DNA from: Membranipora membranacea
Taxonomy: Eukaryota > Bryozoa > Gymnolaemata > Cheilostomatida > Membraniporidae
Assembly: GCA_914767715.1 (NCBI GenBank)
Contig: OU612071.1
Location: 20,642,948-20,706,947, forward strand
DNA: 64,000 bases
Direction: 5' to 3'
Shown: positions 48,301 to 61,800 of the stretch, one piece after another
How the letters are laid out: each line of letters opens with the position of its first letter
Numbering within the stretch: the stretch's first letter is position 1
The notes under the pieces: model-generated
Databases searched by the model: none
What the model saw: the letters and a program-made list of their open reading frames with translations, nothing else
What the model was told of the DNA's origin: nothing
Program-made: the position numbers and the translations under genes

Positions 48301-50437
48301 TTTCTATCACAAAATTGAATGTATGCATTGCATGGAGTAAGTAAAGTAATTCCTCCAATAACTTCCTCCTCATCAAATAAGAATGTAATTAATTGATTTC
48401 GATGGCCTCATCAGCCTTAAAACATGAGCACCCCTTTTTTTCAATTTATTTCACATGGAAAGAACAATACCTTGGCAGGAGGCTGGTACTGATGAAGGAG
48501 ATCCATGTGGTTAGCCGTTTTACTGAGAGGATTGAACAGTGTTTCTCGCTTACTATCATCATCATCACTCTGTCAACAAAGAATAGTTTTTACGCTTGTT
48601 AATTCCCTCATGAATGACCTAATCTATATTTGACAGTATGCTTTTGAAAAGGACGACAAGTTTTAAAATTTTCGCTACCAGCAATTAGTTTCCCGAAGGA
48701 TGCAATGACTAGTTAGTCATCTGCTCTTTTTTCCTGAGGGGATAACTACCACCTTTGTTTTGACAAGAGACCTACTAATCATTATTTTATTATCTTTTAT
48801 TAGTAGGCTGAACAAAAATTTACTGGATTAAGGATAGTTCTCCTATTACTAAAATTAGCAATATCCTAATACACCCCTCAACACAAATGTCAACACCTGC
48901 AAAGTGCTAGGTACTCTTTTTTATCAAACGATATAACTAACCTGCAGACCCTGTCTTTGAGTTGAATTTGGAGTGCTTGATAGGGAAGGTTTTCGGTCAA
49001 GAGTCAAAATAGACAGCTCCGGGTCATGATCTGATTTCTGCAAGTGCACAAAGTAAAATTGTAGTCGGTTATGACAACAGGCATGGTACTCACAATAATC
49101 ACAATTAGGGTATTTTGTGGTCCCGTTGTTATGGAACGAAGGCTAAATCCTCCGAAAAATTGATTTGGTATAGTTGATGGGAACGAAAAAATTGAGAGCA
49201 CTAGATATATTCATATAATTTTTTAAACACAAATGGGAATTGGTTGTGTGTAGAAAGCATCAGTTTATTACCTCTGTTAGCGATTTATATTTATCTTCCT
49301 GAGCTTTATTAGTGCTATCGCGTCAGCTCCGCAAATCTCTTCAAGATCGGAATATTCTAACTCGGAGAGGGTTTCTGCATTGTTGATATGCCATTCTACA
49401 AAACGGTGTCAAACTCTGTGTTCAGGTAACACAGTTACCAGAATTTATGTCGAACAAAATGTGCCACTAAGGCAAGAGGGTGATATTTCATTATGAGAGG
49501 ATATTGGGCTCTTTTTGACAATCAAGAGTAAACTGTTAGATCTATCTGTCCGCAGTATAAACTATGTATTATTTTTCTTTGCAAAATACTATACACCATT
49601 GTTTGCCATATCCACTGCAGCAATGCTTTAAAAAGTTGAGTAGAGGGAAAATTATTTGCAGCGCAAGTAATTCCCAGCCTAATTTCATTCAATCCTATTT
49701 TCTGTGAATGTAAATATTAGACTATGTGTTTATTGACAGTGAGGTTTTACTAAATTTTTTCAATAGAAGGTGAATCATCATCTCTATTCAACTAGTCATG
49801 ATGTCCGTAGCTTGGATCAGAAGCTAATGTGGTGAATTGCTTAGCCAAAATCTTATTCATAATAATTTCAGGTTGTTAGCGAGCCATCCCTTATTTGACA
49901 CAAACTGAGCTGAGGCCTCATTTACTCCAAATTTTTTTCTTCATAATCAATCCGTGACTTTCTCTTTTTCTAACAGAGGTACAGCTATGTAGTTTTTTCA
50001 TCATAAAATGAAGGTTATTATCCTAGCTGTTTTAGAAATGATGTCCATTTCAGATTACCGTTGATTTTAATTTTAAGAAAGTTTTTGTTTCCTTGCCTAT
50101 AAGCAAAAACAGAATCAAAATTGAGTGACCAGTTGCAGAGGTATACACATGTAAATACCAATTTTGGAAAAGTGCACTGGTTGGCTGCTTATCATAGAAC
50201 CCTTCTTTAGAAATTATGAGTATAACCATGAAAATGAATTTTCAAGTAGCTGATTCATTTTAGATAATTTTGGAAATTCAAAAAAATTGATTCTACTGAG
50301 AAGGAACCCTTGATTGATTAATATTACTCACCGATTGCAGCTTTGACAACTTTGTCACCACAACTTTTTAGAAAATGGTCAGCCATCACCATATTTTCAC
50401 TGTATGACTTGGAGTAGTCGTAGCTGTAGTCACTCAT
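42319..50437 (-). CDS. SAMD3-like uncharacterised protein, 12 exons
   Basis: Exons on the minus strand: 50437-50332, 49395-49272, 49037-48942, 48569-48471, 48113-48048, 47342-47262, 45907-45827, 44835-44660, 43957-43805, 43602-43445, 43065-42972 and 42539-42319 (~485 codons), all with GT-AG borders. Exons 1-2 (MADHFLKSCGDKVVKAAI, then LSELEYSDLEEICG) look like a small helical SAM-type module. Exons 3-7 are a polar, serine-rich linker. Exons 10-12 carry MHKTYVYRRAWI, EEPTIEKVLDVFPPIF and IRKEFERM, a block I recall from uncharacterised animal proteins annotated as SAMD3-like. Two problems: the exon 2 frame hits a stop unless one base is missing near 49303, and exons 8 and 9 have incompatible phases, so an exon of 3n+2 bases may be absent. 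It may be a young pseudogene or contain assembly errors. Function unknown. Confidence 0.68.
44545..44622. repeat. TG/TATG microsatellite in intron 8
   Basis: Compound (TG)n, (TATG)n and (TGTATG)n sequence lies about 40 bp downstream of the exon 8 donor of the minus-strand SAMD3-like gene. Confidence 0.9.
45606..45797 (-). mobile_element. tRNA-derived SINE, family 2
   Basis: Read on the minus strand: GGAGGTAGCTCAGTTGGTAA (clear A box), GAGCGCCGCCC, then B-box GGGTTCTAATCCCAC, then a body with GTGTGCTCCGGCCTGCCTGG and the end TCCGCCCATGCTTC. The head is tRNA-like, but the arms carry inserted bases. It lies in intron 7 of the SAMD3-like gene, about 30 bp from a splice donor, in the same orientation as the gene. 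Confidence 0.8.
46114..46195. mobile_element. Near-perfect 82-nt hairpin with flanking direct repeats
   Basis: GCCTTGTCACGCGGCCACTGG pairs with CCAGTGGCCGCATGACAAGGC with one mismatch. The inner part pairs again through T-rich and A-rich arms around GACC. AGACAGGAC flanks it on both sides (46103-46111 and 46198-46206), each 2 bp away, like a 9-bp target duplication. It lies in intron 6 of the SAMD3-like gene. A tiny MITE is likeliest, and a miRNA-type precursor is possible. Confidence 0.75.
47430..47634. mobile_element. MITE-like inverted-repeat element
   Basis: The arms around 47446-47494 and 47563-47612 are reverse complements over about 48 bp (AGTTTTATCTACTTTG, then GTTGCGACATCATTTATTTG, then CAATTAAAAT) with few mismatches. 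Weaker pairing (AGAAG-TCA-CAC) extends outward. The centre is ~68 bp and non-coding. It lies in intron 5 of the SAMD3-like gene. Confidence 0.8.
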
Positions 50438-50759
50438 AATAGTTTCTTGTGGTCGGATCAATTCTAGAACTTGTGATCTGCTCTGTGTCAAATTTATCAC
50501 TGCATACCTTGTAGCCTAATTGCAGCTATATAGCTTGTCAGTGGTACATTTACACATTTTATACAGCTCTACTTAAAGATGATTGATCTAAAAGACATTA
50601 CATACAATTTGTTGACTGCTGTGGGCAACATTGAAAAATGTTCAATGTAGACACAATAAATAAACCTATGCAACTGATGCTGTACATTCAACTGCTTGCA
50701 GGATTTGATAGCCATATTTAAAAAGGGACACTCAAAGAGTAATCCTACTTGGGGTGACA

Positions 50760-50774
50760 GGGGGGGGGGGGGGG
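50760..50774. repeat. Poly-G tract (15 G)
   Basis: This is an uninterrupted G run. Its exact length is likely unreliable. Confidence 0.9.
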
Positions 50775-51220
50775 TATGAGAGAAGTTTGCCAATGGCTGC
50801 CAATCTCAGCCAATCATTATCTTTTTGCAGCACTGTGGCACCTGTTCATTCCATACAACTAATACAAAGCTGTTTTCAGTGCACATCACAAAGATGCACG
50901 GTCAGGCGAAAAATTCCTCAACAGGTGGGAGAGGCTATATCAATCACATATATTGAATTTAGTTTGATAAGTGTTCTTCACCAAGTTTAAATGCCAATAA
51001 TCAGAGGTGCCAACACTGCAATGATTGCGAGGTGACCCTCAGCAACTTGCAGAGATTTATTCATCAGACCCTTTCAAATACGTTGGTCGTCTATGTGGGA
51101 TTGTTAATATACATACTTTTTTTGTGACGCATTGGACATTTGCAACCAAAGTTTCATGTTGTAAATTTAGCATTTGCGTATATGAGGAAAGTGTTTAAAT
51201 TTTTACATCACTTCTACTGA

Positions 51221-51240
51221 TATATATATATATATATATA
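51221..51240. repeat. (TA)10 microsatellite
   Basis: Ten exact TA units, non-coding context. Confidence 0.95.
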
Positions 51241-52631
51241 CATGCAGCTTATAACTTTTTCTCATTCAAAAATACAATTGCCAAGCTACAGACTTTACAG
51301 AGTGCTGTTTGTGGTTTTGACACACACGACCAAAAGACTAATTATGCTGGTACTTTGACAGATTTATGTATCTCTTCGAATAGAGGGGCAATGAAGTGGA
51401 AACTTTTAGGGGATGTGTAGATTGATTTGGTGTGACACAAAAATCTCTAATTGTATTTTGCTTGCAAAATACTTATCCCTAAAGTGACCTAGTGCAGAAA
51501 GGGGGCCCATTTCCCACATCTCTATGATGAGGTCAAACCTGCAGTTTATCGTACAATAGTGGTAAAATCATTGTGGAATCGATCTCACCAAATTATTTTT
51601 CATTTTATATCCCTCTGTTAATAAAACCTTACCTACTTGGCCAAAGTGTTGCTGTAAAACTTTGATAAATAGCCATGGCAATAACAATGCCAATGATAAT
51701 AGAGCCTGGCTTGGCAGCGAATGAGGTCCGGAGTTAAGGTGAAAAGGACCTGCGGGGAGGATGAGGGAGGGGTGCCATAGCCGAAAATTATTTTAGGTTT
51801 AAAACTCCGAATCAAGGCATCTGTTTGTGACCAAATCACCAGTTAAACAAAGGCTGTTCTGATGGAATTCGATGGAGGGAGTATGTAGAATAGATGTACT
51901 ATATCCAACCAAATAATGTATACACCAGGGCTAATGCGGGATAAATTGATGTCCAGGAATCCTATGTTTATAATTCACATGGTAATTTCGTCCCAATCCA
52001 GTGAAAGAATAACAATGGGAATATTTTTATGTTATGTTGAGATTGTAAATTTTTATTGGTACTGATCATATATAACTAATAGACAGAGACTACAGTGGCT
52101 GCGGCAGACAAAGCTTTGTCTTGTGCATTATTATTTCTTATTAAGTTTCATTGCTCATTCTGACAATTTCTCAAAAATTAGGAATCTAAAATAGCTTAGC
52201 TATAAACAGTTTTCTGAGCTCTGATTTAGGCCTCGACTCGGAGTTGTCCTCTCTCCAGTTTGGTACTTTTAACCCACGTCGCATAGGAAAAACGTGCTGA
52301 AAAGAGGGTTATCTTGATAACCGCTTATAATAGGATAAAAATTATTTTTGAATCAGAATCTGCAGCATTGAAAACTCAAATGGTAATAGTTTGGAAAATA
52401 ATTTTAGTATTTGGATAGTCAATTATAGCATTTCCTGCCTGTCTGCGGACAATTTGGCAGAATTTTTCATAAGTTACGTCACTAAAATTAAGATTAATCA
52501 ACATTCAAGCCTGCAAAACCTGATTCAGAGTCTGCACCATTGAAAACCCTGTGAGACAGGGTTTCCACTTGCCATGACTGCCTGCCATCAAACATCATTA
52601 TTATGACTTTTATTTTTTATTATTTTTGAAG

Positions 52632-53354
52632 ATTTGTGCTGGATCTCTATAGCAAGGGGAGTACAACACGGTCCCAGATACAGAGTGTTGTTGACGGGGC
52701 ATCTACGCTGCTAACATCAATATTAAAACACGTTAGAATTAGATGTAGAGAGACCCTCAAAGGTATTTTAAGCCCAATTCTGGCAGTTTGCTTTAATATT
52801 ATACACAAGTGCAATTATGAGAATGTATTAACCTAGGATAGATAATAACACCAATAAATTTTGTGGAATCAATTTGTGAAACCATCAGACCATCTGACCA
52901 TCTTTGGAGGGAGATAATACCAAAATCCCTTCCCTCCCGATGCTGTGCATAGTACGATAATTTCATTTATAATTAATTTTTTTACTCATTTTTGAAATAT
53001 AGAATCCTTATTAGTAATATTATAATGCAGTTATACAAGAACCTGGGTTTTCTTGAGGCTGACCTAGTCTATTAATGTTGTAGGCAATACCAGTGCTAGA
53101 CAAAAAGTAGATGAGATTTTTCTATCGTTGGGCAATCCGTTCTCAGATAACAGCACAGACTATCGCCGTACAAAAACATTCGTGTCAAAGGGAATGGTTG
53201 AGGCAAAGGAGATAGCCATAGGGGCGCACATTGATTCAAGATCAGCTGCCACTCGCACTACACTATCCACTACACAGTATGTCCCACTACTGCAAACTCT
53301 ACAGCTTTTGTTCTCAAAAGAAGAGTTTAGGAAAACTCTCCAAAATGACAAGGA
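52632..53354 (+). CDS. Two exons of an uncharacterised animal protein (partial)
   Basis: Exon a (52632-52762) reads FVLDLYSKGSTTRSQIQSVV and onward. Exon b (53084-53354) contains SLGNPFSDNSTDYRRTKTF, IAIGAHIDS and TQYVPLLQTLQLLFSKEEF. Phases agree across the GT-AG intron. The order (a start about 25 residues after LY, a NPF--L-TEY--KF block, then QY-PLL-TL--L) is one I recall from large uncharacterised invertebrate proteins, some with C2H2 fingers and often amplified in genomes. I found neither first nor last exons, so this is a fragment of a gene, possibly a dispersed or transposon-linked one. Donor GTGAGT at 53355 suggests it once continued. Confidence 0.5.
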
Positions 53355-55242
53355 GTGAGTTCTTTAATTTAACTAAAAGAATTTGTTCTGCTTTACTGCA
53401 AAGCTTGATCAAAGGGAGGACAATTAGAATTTCACAAAGCCTTTGAGGTGAAATTTAATTGGTTGATTACTGTTTTCAAGTCATCATTGCTTCATTTCTG
53501 GTGCGCAAAAAGCCCTGAGACAGAGACATCAAATATCTTGCCACCAGTTATTTGAGATGTGGCCTGTGATAAGACTCTTCGTCAACTGATATCTTTTAAC
53601 CAGGTCAGATAAAAATTGTGATGGCTGAATGAAAATCCTTATGCACTAACTAATCTTCGTTGGTATTTCAGCCTTCCACACAACCCAGGGGTGGCGACTT
53701 TAACACAAAAATATCTTTGACTAGACTACCTTTGACCAATAGTGCTCTGTGATCATTTCTTGTGCAAGTGTGTGTACCAGCCTTGTAAGGTCCTAGGTAG
53801 GCCTGGGCTAGGCTTACTGTTATACTGTGAGTAGATCATCATTCAAATGTGAATCTTTGACAGGGGAGATAACATACTCTAGACCCTTCTAGGCCCTGGA
53901 TTTTTGCACTGATAATTAGGTTACATCATTTAATAGTGTCCTAGTGCGGAAAAATATGTTTTTTTTTTTTAATGCATTGGCAATGCTTTGATATGAACAA
54001 TGGTTGTTTTTTGCTTTCCTTAGACACTTTAAGGCTGTCATGGGTGTTGTGCTACAGTTTCCTACCTTCAATATCAGGAGTTACAAACGAGATGTTATTA
54101 AACCATTTTCTGCAAAAAATGTGCTAGAGTGTCAAAAATTAAAAATCCTAATCATAAAATTCAAAATTCTCTTTTCAAACTGCAACTTTGGTATATTTTA
54201 CAAGAAAACACATGATAAGTTAAACCTTTACAAACTGCAACTTTGTATTTCTCAAATAAACACATTACATATTGGAAAAAATACCTTGCGTCGTCTGCAT
54301 TATCATCAGGCCATCTTTTTGGCAATTTTAATTGGAAAAAAACTCTCCTTTTCTTTTAATAATATCTCAAAGTTATATAAATTTTGGATAAAGCCTCATA
54401 TTTTGTGCATGAGCTACATAATATGTTCTCAGATGCAAGGTAGTCCAGGTATCAGAGGCTTAAACCGGTCAGCCGAACACTAACAAGGTTACCATATTAA
54501 CAGAAGAATCTGTCTCTAGCGCAATACACAGCCCCCGCACCTGATCCAAACGCATGTATTGACAAACTCATATAATACACATAGTTAAGAGTTATCTTGT
54601 CATGAGGCCAGAGTGGCTAACTCCTTCAAAACCAAGATGATACCCAAGTATATCTGATTCCAACTTTATATCTAACATCCTATCCAATGGTCATAACCTT
54701 TGAAAAACCTAATTGTATCAAATAAGGAGTATTATTTTTCGTAATTTTGAAGTATAAGCTGTTAGTTTTACATTTCATATGGTGATTAGATTATGTTAAC
54801 ATCATTATGCCCTTGTACTATTCTTGCACTTTTTGTAAATTGTGTATGTCACACTGATCGCAGGAGTTTTTTTCAGTTCGTTGCTATATTACCTGGTTTT
54901 CATTTAGTACATTTATTCGATGATCCACCTGGCGTTATGAGACCTGCTCACTGAAACACATATAATCCGATTTTAGGACTGACAGCGGCTTGGTATTTGG
55001 GAGGTATGGCGGTCTATAATCTGACCTAGCCAGCAGATATTAGATGACTCACACTACAGTGTAAGGCCGTAAAGTGGCTCGATTTCTACTGGCCGAGTTC
55101 TAGGTATATATTGTATAACCTTACAGTTACCGACCAATTTACAGTCGATATCTGAGAGTAAGCTTACAATCACACTTATCTAGCTAATCCCTTAGACCGA
55201 GAGGATTGTATCTGTTCTATTCACTGGTAGCATTATATTATT
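53355..55242. other. Intergenic, no gene recognised
   Basis: A 160-codon open frame at 54004-54483 is AT-rich, K/I/F-biased and without motif, so it is not called. No continuation exon of the 52.6-53.35 kb fragment was found. Homology to 32.2 kb starts at ~55243. Confidence 0.45.
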
Positions 55243-55842
55243 TTCTCCATTATTTATTTTTAGACATCAGATGTTCAATAATAATAATATGTAATATTCT
55301 GTCTGGTTAACTAAATCTCTACCTTTTGGGGTCAGAATTAAGTAGAGACAACCTGCCCAGGTATTTGAAACCTAGTTTGTACCTTACACTGTAAGACTCA
55401 TTTAGGTTTCAATATCACCACGCGAGTTAGTCATGGGTGGAAAATTTGTCTGCCTAATGTGAGATAAGGATTTAATTTCGTCAACTAAATCTCTGCTGCA
55501 GTTAGCAGCATCTGAATTGCAACCGTTATCTCAGAATATGAATTCTTAGACTTGGATCAAACACTTAAGATTACCACCATGAGCCTTATCTTGAGGTTAT
55601 GTCGATGACCGATCTTTATACTTTTACAGTAAGTAAGCTTATCTTATACATCGGATTAAGGACTGTGGTCAACTGATTTAGTATCAATCCATTAAGCTTA
55701 GATGTCTTAGTATGAGTAGAGTTTAGTAGAGTAGACCTACATATTGTGCCCACGTCACCGTATACAGGTTGATTCATTCCAGTCAGTCTGGCACATCATT
55801 AATATTTGAGCTTAGTCTTACTAACCCACCGATAAACTGCAA

Positions 55843-58800
55843 ATGACAAATATGGATAAGAAAAGCAAGGCAGGAGATGTTGAGCGGATAGGATATGATG
55901 ACGCTTTGAAGAAATATGCCACTGGGAGATATCTTGTTTTCCAGTTCAGTGAGTTTTACAATTCTGTGTAAAAATTTGAAATTGTGCACTTTTTTTAATT
56001 TTCATGTTTGTATTTTTATTTTAATTTCCAGGTCAGTCTTTTCCACAAAGGGTATAAGGCTAGTCTCATCCTAAACTAATTGCATGCAATATCAGCCAGC
56101 TGTTGTACAGCCAACTTTTCTTTCTTCTTTCACATCAAGTTATCTTAACGGTTGGCATAACCAAATACATATTCTTGTGACCTAAGCCTGGTGCTCGATC
56201 TTAGCAATATTTTGGGTTTTGCAAGCTTTTGCAACAGTTCTGCAACAGTTCTGCAATTCTGGACAACAAAAACCTCAGCAGTTTAGGTATCTCATAACAC
56301 TTGCAGGTTTGGCAAGACCAATCTCATGAATCTGACGGCGTCAGAACTCTGAGATTGATGCAAGAGAGTTGCAATGCGATATTGTACAAGAATCCTTTGT
56401 GATCTGTAGGGCTAAGATATAAATATAATCTGAGAGATTCTACAACCAATTGTGAACCATAGTCATAGAAGTTGTGAGATTATTGCACAACTTCTGCAAG
56501 ACTTCAACGGTGAGATTTTATGCAATCGTGGACCACAATGTCTCAAGACCGGTAGGATGCATGCAAGAGCATTGTAATGCTTTTCAACAGTCATGAGACT
56601 CTTGAGAATGTATTCTGCAATTGGACGCCTGGCTTTATAGTAGGCGGGTATCCATGGGGGGTTATATTCGGCGCCAAGTTTCTCTGAGTTTGAGGTCAGG
56701 TTGAAGCACATATGAGGCTATATCATAGCCCCAGTGTCTTTGGACTACAGCAGTATTATAACCAATTACTGACAACTACCGAATGTCGGAAGGCAGAAAC
56801 CCTGAGTTAACCCCTAGGCCTGCTACTTACCAACAGATGATAGTTACATCTATGTGATGGCAACTTATTTCCCTACTTTCAGGTCTTTTAATCTTTGCTT
56901 CATGGGCAGCCGCCATCAATAACCTTAGTAATGTGTTTATTGGAGCCGATATGAAACACACCTGTCAGGTGCCATCTGATCAAACCTTTAACTTGGATAC
57001 TACTGCCAATGTGTCGTTCACCTTACACTACATCCCAGGTGAGTGACTGCTTGTGGTTTCTAGTGTACTTTTATCTCCAGTTTAAAGTGTGTTCTTTACC
57101 ATGCCTCTGTCTGCCAGTCAGTTGTTTGAGATTGAGAATAGGGTGGTTTTCAGTTAGTTCAGAACTACAGTAAAGATGACCCGTGCAGATTTTTTGTCTG
57201 TATGTCCTACACCTCTATTTATTTCTCCATTGCTTTACATGCGAACTATGTTGACTTATCACCTAAATAGGCCTGCTTCAGAAATATTCAACTAGACCAT
57301 TCAAAATGATGGTAAGCTTATGCTCTTCCATTTTGGTGACAATGGATTGAAAATTAGTTTTCAAAATTTTTCAGTGGCTCCATTGCAATTTTCACATATT
57401 TCAGGTCTAATTTTCATTAGCCCAACCTTATGAATTGACCCTCATAAAAGGATTTTGCAAAAAGAATTTCAAACTTTAAACCAATAAATTTCCATTGCAA
57501 ATACATCTGAAAATATTTACAGGGTTCAATATCGCTGACAGCAGTGCTCTTGAATTGGCTACAGCCTCATTTGTCATCAGTCATACAAATCAATTTATTT
57601 GAGGATGGTGCAACTGTAGTCACTGGTAGAGTTACTTGTGCAATGAGAAAAATAAACCGCCACTCTCTGTAGAGCTCACACAGACTTCAATTTGCTTAGG
57701 GTGGGAATTATTGTTCTAAGTTGTTTTTCTCTGTACAGATAAATGCACTTATGACAAACTTGCCGTATACACAAATGGAAGTAATATCACCTTGGAAGCG
57801 GGGGTGAAATGTAACAGCTGGCAGTATGACAAAAGTGAATTTCAGTCTACTATCATGTCGGAGGTTAGTACATATGTAACAGAAAAACTGATATATTCTT
57901 TCTTCATTTATTAAATTTGTTTCCTTGGTTTTTCTCCTCTATTTTTTGGCTACTTATAAAAAAACACTCAGCGAGATTACTAAAGCAGTCAATAAGATGT
58001 ATTGAACAAATTTTTCTTCTTCATCTTTGCTGACAAACCAATGCTCTCGGGTCACTATCGCTTCTATTGAATGTCAAGGATGCACCTGTGAAGAATTGTC
58101 TAAATTTTTTAGTGGGATCTAAATGAGTGTGACGGAAAATGGCAGATTAGTCTGGGTAACTTTATTTACATGCTCGGCTATCTGACAGGCTGTATAGTAT
58201 TAGCAGATCTCAGTGATAGGTGAGTGAGAAAATCAATACAAGTGAATTCAAATGAAAAGTATGGCAACTCTGGCTGTGGAACTGTCGATTAATGCGTTAT
58301 CACCTCTCAAAACAAAACAAGAAAACTCCTCAGCAAGGGGTTAACCATCTATATTTCGCTGCTAATAATTTTTGTTAAATTTTCTTAACACATGTGGAAA
58401 ACCTTTGATTGAAGAAAGTATTCATTCTATTTTGAGAAGGTTCAACTGTATACTTGAGTGTTCGAAAGAGAGCATTTGGCAACTTTGTTTCACCCCTCCC
58501 AACCTACTAACACAGGTTAGGTCATTTTCTGACAATTGGCGGACAGCTTACTTTGAGATAAACTAGAATTGTATTACACACAGAAAAATTACACGGAAGA
58601 TTGGCTGCAGGATATCCGTAATATCCATCCCTAGAATTGAAAGGTTGTAAAATAAGTGTTACACTAGCATATTCTAATTCATGTTGCACTGGACCGCGCT
58701 TACTGAATGCTGCTTGCACTTTGTTAGTGATATTATACACTTACTGTTGTGCAAGTGTAATTACCACAATTATTGTTTGCCAAATGTTAGATATGGTCGG

Positions 58801-61800
58801 AGTAAGCTGTTACTGATATCGAATATAGGGATGGGTGTGTCTGGGATAGCAGCCAGCTTCTCTGTTAACTTACCGATGCTGGCAGCTATGAGATTTCTAC
58901 TGGGAGTTTTCACTGCTGGAGCCAGAAACTCAGGATTTGTTCATGGTATGTACCACTTATAATAGTGAACGAGTTGTTGCTGCTCTCAATCCCAGGCTAA
59001 GCATATCATAAGCAATCAAGCCCCACAAGCAGACCTGCACTGTCTTTTTCGTCTGTCTTTTTACCATCACTCAGTTGATAAGAAGTGTGTAGCATATATG
59101 AAAAACTCCTTTACACATTCACTATACAAGTAAACTCTAACCACGATCTCATAGTTCTAGCATCTCTGCATCGCTTCTATGCTTTAATGATATTGTATGT
59201 TAAAAGTTTCATAGTTTGGTGGAATGCTAATATCAATAGGATTAAAGTTTAAGTGACAAGACATTATATTCCATTTTTAGCATGTGAGATAGTCTGCTCT
59301 AAATACATGGCAACCATGACCTTCCTACATGAGCCGCTGTACGCTATCGGAGCTGTGTTCACTGTTGGACTTGCTCAGCTTCTCAATAATTGGAGACATT
59401 TCCAGCTGGCCTCTGCCTGTTTATTCTTCCTGGGTGTGCCCTTTTACTGGTATGACTTAACATTCAAATAACTATGTTGGCCTTTATAACTGCATCTGAC
59501 CTGTTAATTCAAATGAGATAAATGTCTGAAATGAAATATCTTTATCCGCCGCCCTTTGCTGGCACCTTTCTATAATCTGTGATGCAGCACACCATGCAGC
59601 AGATCATGTAACTGATGCAAACATGGCAGAGGAATAACCAATTTGAACTCAAGTAACTTTTTATTACTCTTATTCATTATTTAGGATAATCATGGTTGTA
59701 AGTTTTCTCATATTCGCAATACCTCAAAATTTAGAAGGGAACACTAGTTCTATTCAAAGACCTTTGGTAAATATTAAACTATATAGATATTGTAAGAATG
59801 GGGCTTAGCTTCCTAATGATTAAAAGTTTGTTTTATTCAGGCTCATACCGGAATCCCCGAGATGGCAACTAAGTATGGGCAATAAAGAAGATCCTCATGA
59901 GTACTTCAAAGTTTCTGCAAAAAAGAGCAAAATTGACATTCCAGATAAGCTCGATGTTTTTTTGGAATATCAGGTATCAATGTAACAGCCTTTGTTGAAC
60001 TCTTTTTGAAAAAAACTGGCAACATAGACTAGAAGATGGTTTGAATATAAATAATCCTTGTGGAGGACTAATTGAGCATGGTTTTAAAGCTTTCATATGA
60101 TGCCATTGATGTAAAAAGGGGAGTAAGATTTGCCATCGCAAGTTCCTGCCTGTTCAATAATTTGATAGCTACTATAGGTATGATGGTTCTACTCCTTGGA
60201 ACAGTTTTATTTTCTAGATCAGTATATTTGAATAGTATATACTTATATATATATTTTGATCAAATGTGTAAGCTGAAAGCCCTGGGACTACCCTCTTCTT
60301 AAATTCTAATCACCAACACATCTTGAACTTGAAAAGTTTGTCTATTGTCTATTTTGCAGCCGAAGAAGGAGGGAAATGTCCTGTCTCTTTTCAAGACTAC
60401 AAACATCCGTAATAAAACTTTGGTGCTCAGTAGTCTGTGGTTTACATGCGGTATTGTTGGCTTTGGGATGACTTTCAATGTTGGTAAGTGGTGACTTAGC
60501 CGATTTCGGGGATAATTTCACCCAACAAACTTTGTTTCATCACCATGCATGCTTGTGCCCGTCTGAGAGGATGGGTATGGGGCCTAAAACTCGCAATTAC
60601 ATGTCCTTATATGTTGTTGTCAGATGTGTTTACAACATGTTTTGGTGGCCGTTACCTGAATCCCCTTCATCCCTAAATTAGACATACATTACATCGAATT
60701 GATCCATCAGTGCTAATTATTGCCACCATACTTTCTTGTCTCTCTCACTGTTTCAGGTAACTTGGCCGGCAATATCTTCCTTAATTCATACATATTGAAT
60801 GGAGCTGGCCTACTGACATTTGTTGGTATATGGTATATAGACCTGGGAAGGCGCCATTCGATAGCCTCAGCTTTCCTTATTACAGCCGTTATATCCGTCA
60901 TAGTTGTTGTTCTTGAAAAATCTGGTTAGTTACCCTATCTGTATGTCAGTGTATCAATTTCACATTGAGTTAAATAAAGTCATTTAATGGGTCAACTTAT
61001 AACGATGAAGAAAATCAATTTGGAAGCGACATCCTATACCACATTTGATTTGCAGCAGTTTATTTGTCAGATTGAAAGCCTTTGTGGCTGGTCCTTATAG
61101 GTCCTGGATAATGACAATATTGAATAATTAAGAAATGTGTTGGAATAATGTTGGATAATCAATAGCCTCCTCTTACTGGATAACAAATGTGTAGGATCTT
61201 AGCCTATAACTTATTTACTTATTAACTTATGCTTTAGAAAAACTGAATGACCACCATTTCTTTGCTCTTCACTATATTTTCATTGTTACTGTTCCTAGGA
61301 GCTGGCAGCATTGTAATAGCATGTGTTGCTATGTTGGCCAATGCTGTGGTCGGTTGCATCTTCATGTTTGTCTATGTTTCCTCGGCTGAGATTTATCCGA
61401 CTACTATGAGAGTGACAGCGCTGGGAATGTGCTCTGGTCTAGCAAGGATAGGAGGAGCTCTAGCTCCTTTTGTTGCCCTACTTGTGAGTACATTATTGGA
61501 AGATTAGAAACGGTTCTTCTGCCAGCCGGTCGATTTTCATTTTTTCTCTGCGAAGCAAATACTAAACAAGAATATCAGCATATATACATGCGTCAAATCA
61601 AACCTGTTCTGCAAATTATATGAGTAGAGTGTTGGGTTTTTTTTTAAAACTTTGTTGGTTAATCTTTGTAGTTGTTTCCTCATGACCAAAGAGAGGATAA
61701 TCCTATATGTAGGTTCCTTGACGTAATTTTGTTCGACCAATAGTAAGCATTTGTTTGCGGTTAAACATGAGACGCATATACCACTGCTCTTTTTTTTAGA

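Larger units (their letters stand above)
50438..52631. other. Intergenic with simple repeats only
   Basis: It contains a run of 15 G (50760-50774) and (TA)10 (51221-51240). No exon or RNA gene is supported. The promoter of the minus-strand SAMD3-like gene should lie at its left edge, but no TATA box stands out. Confidence 0.5.

Noticed and set aside
54004-54483. 160-codon plus-strand open frame
   Set aside because: AT-driven composition, no domain, no paralogue, no splice context.
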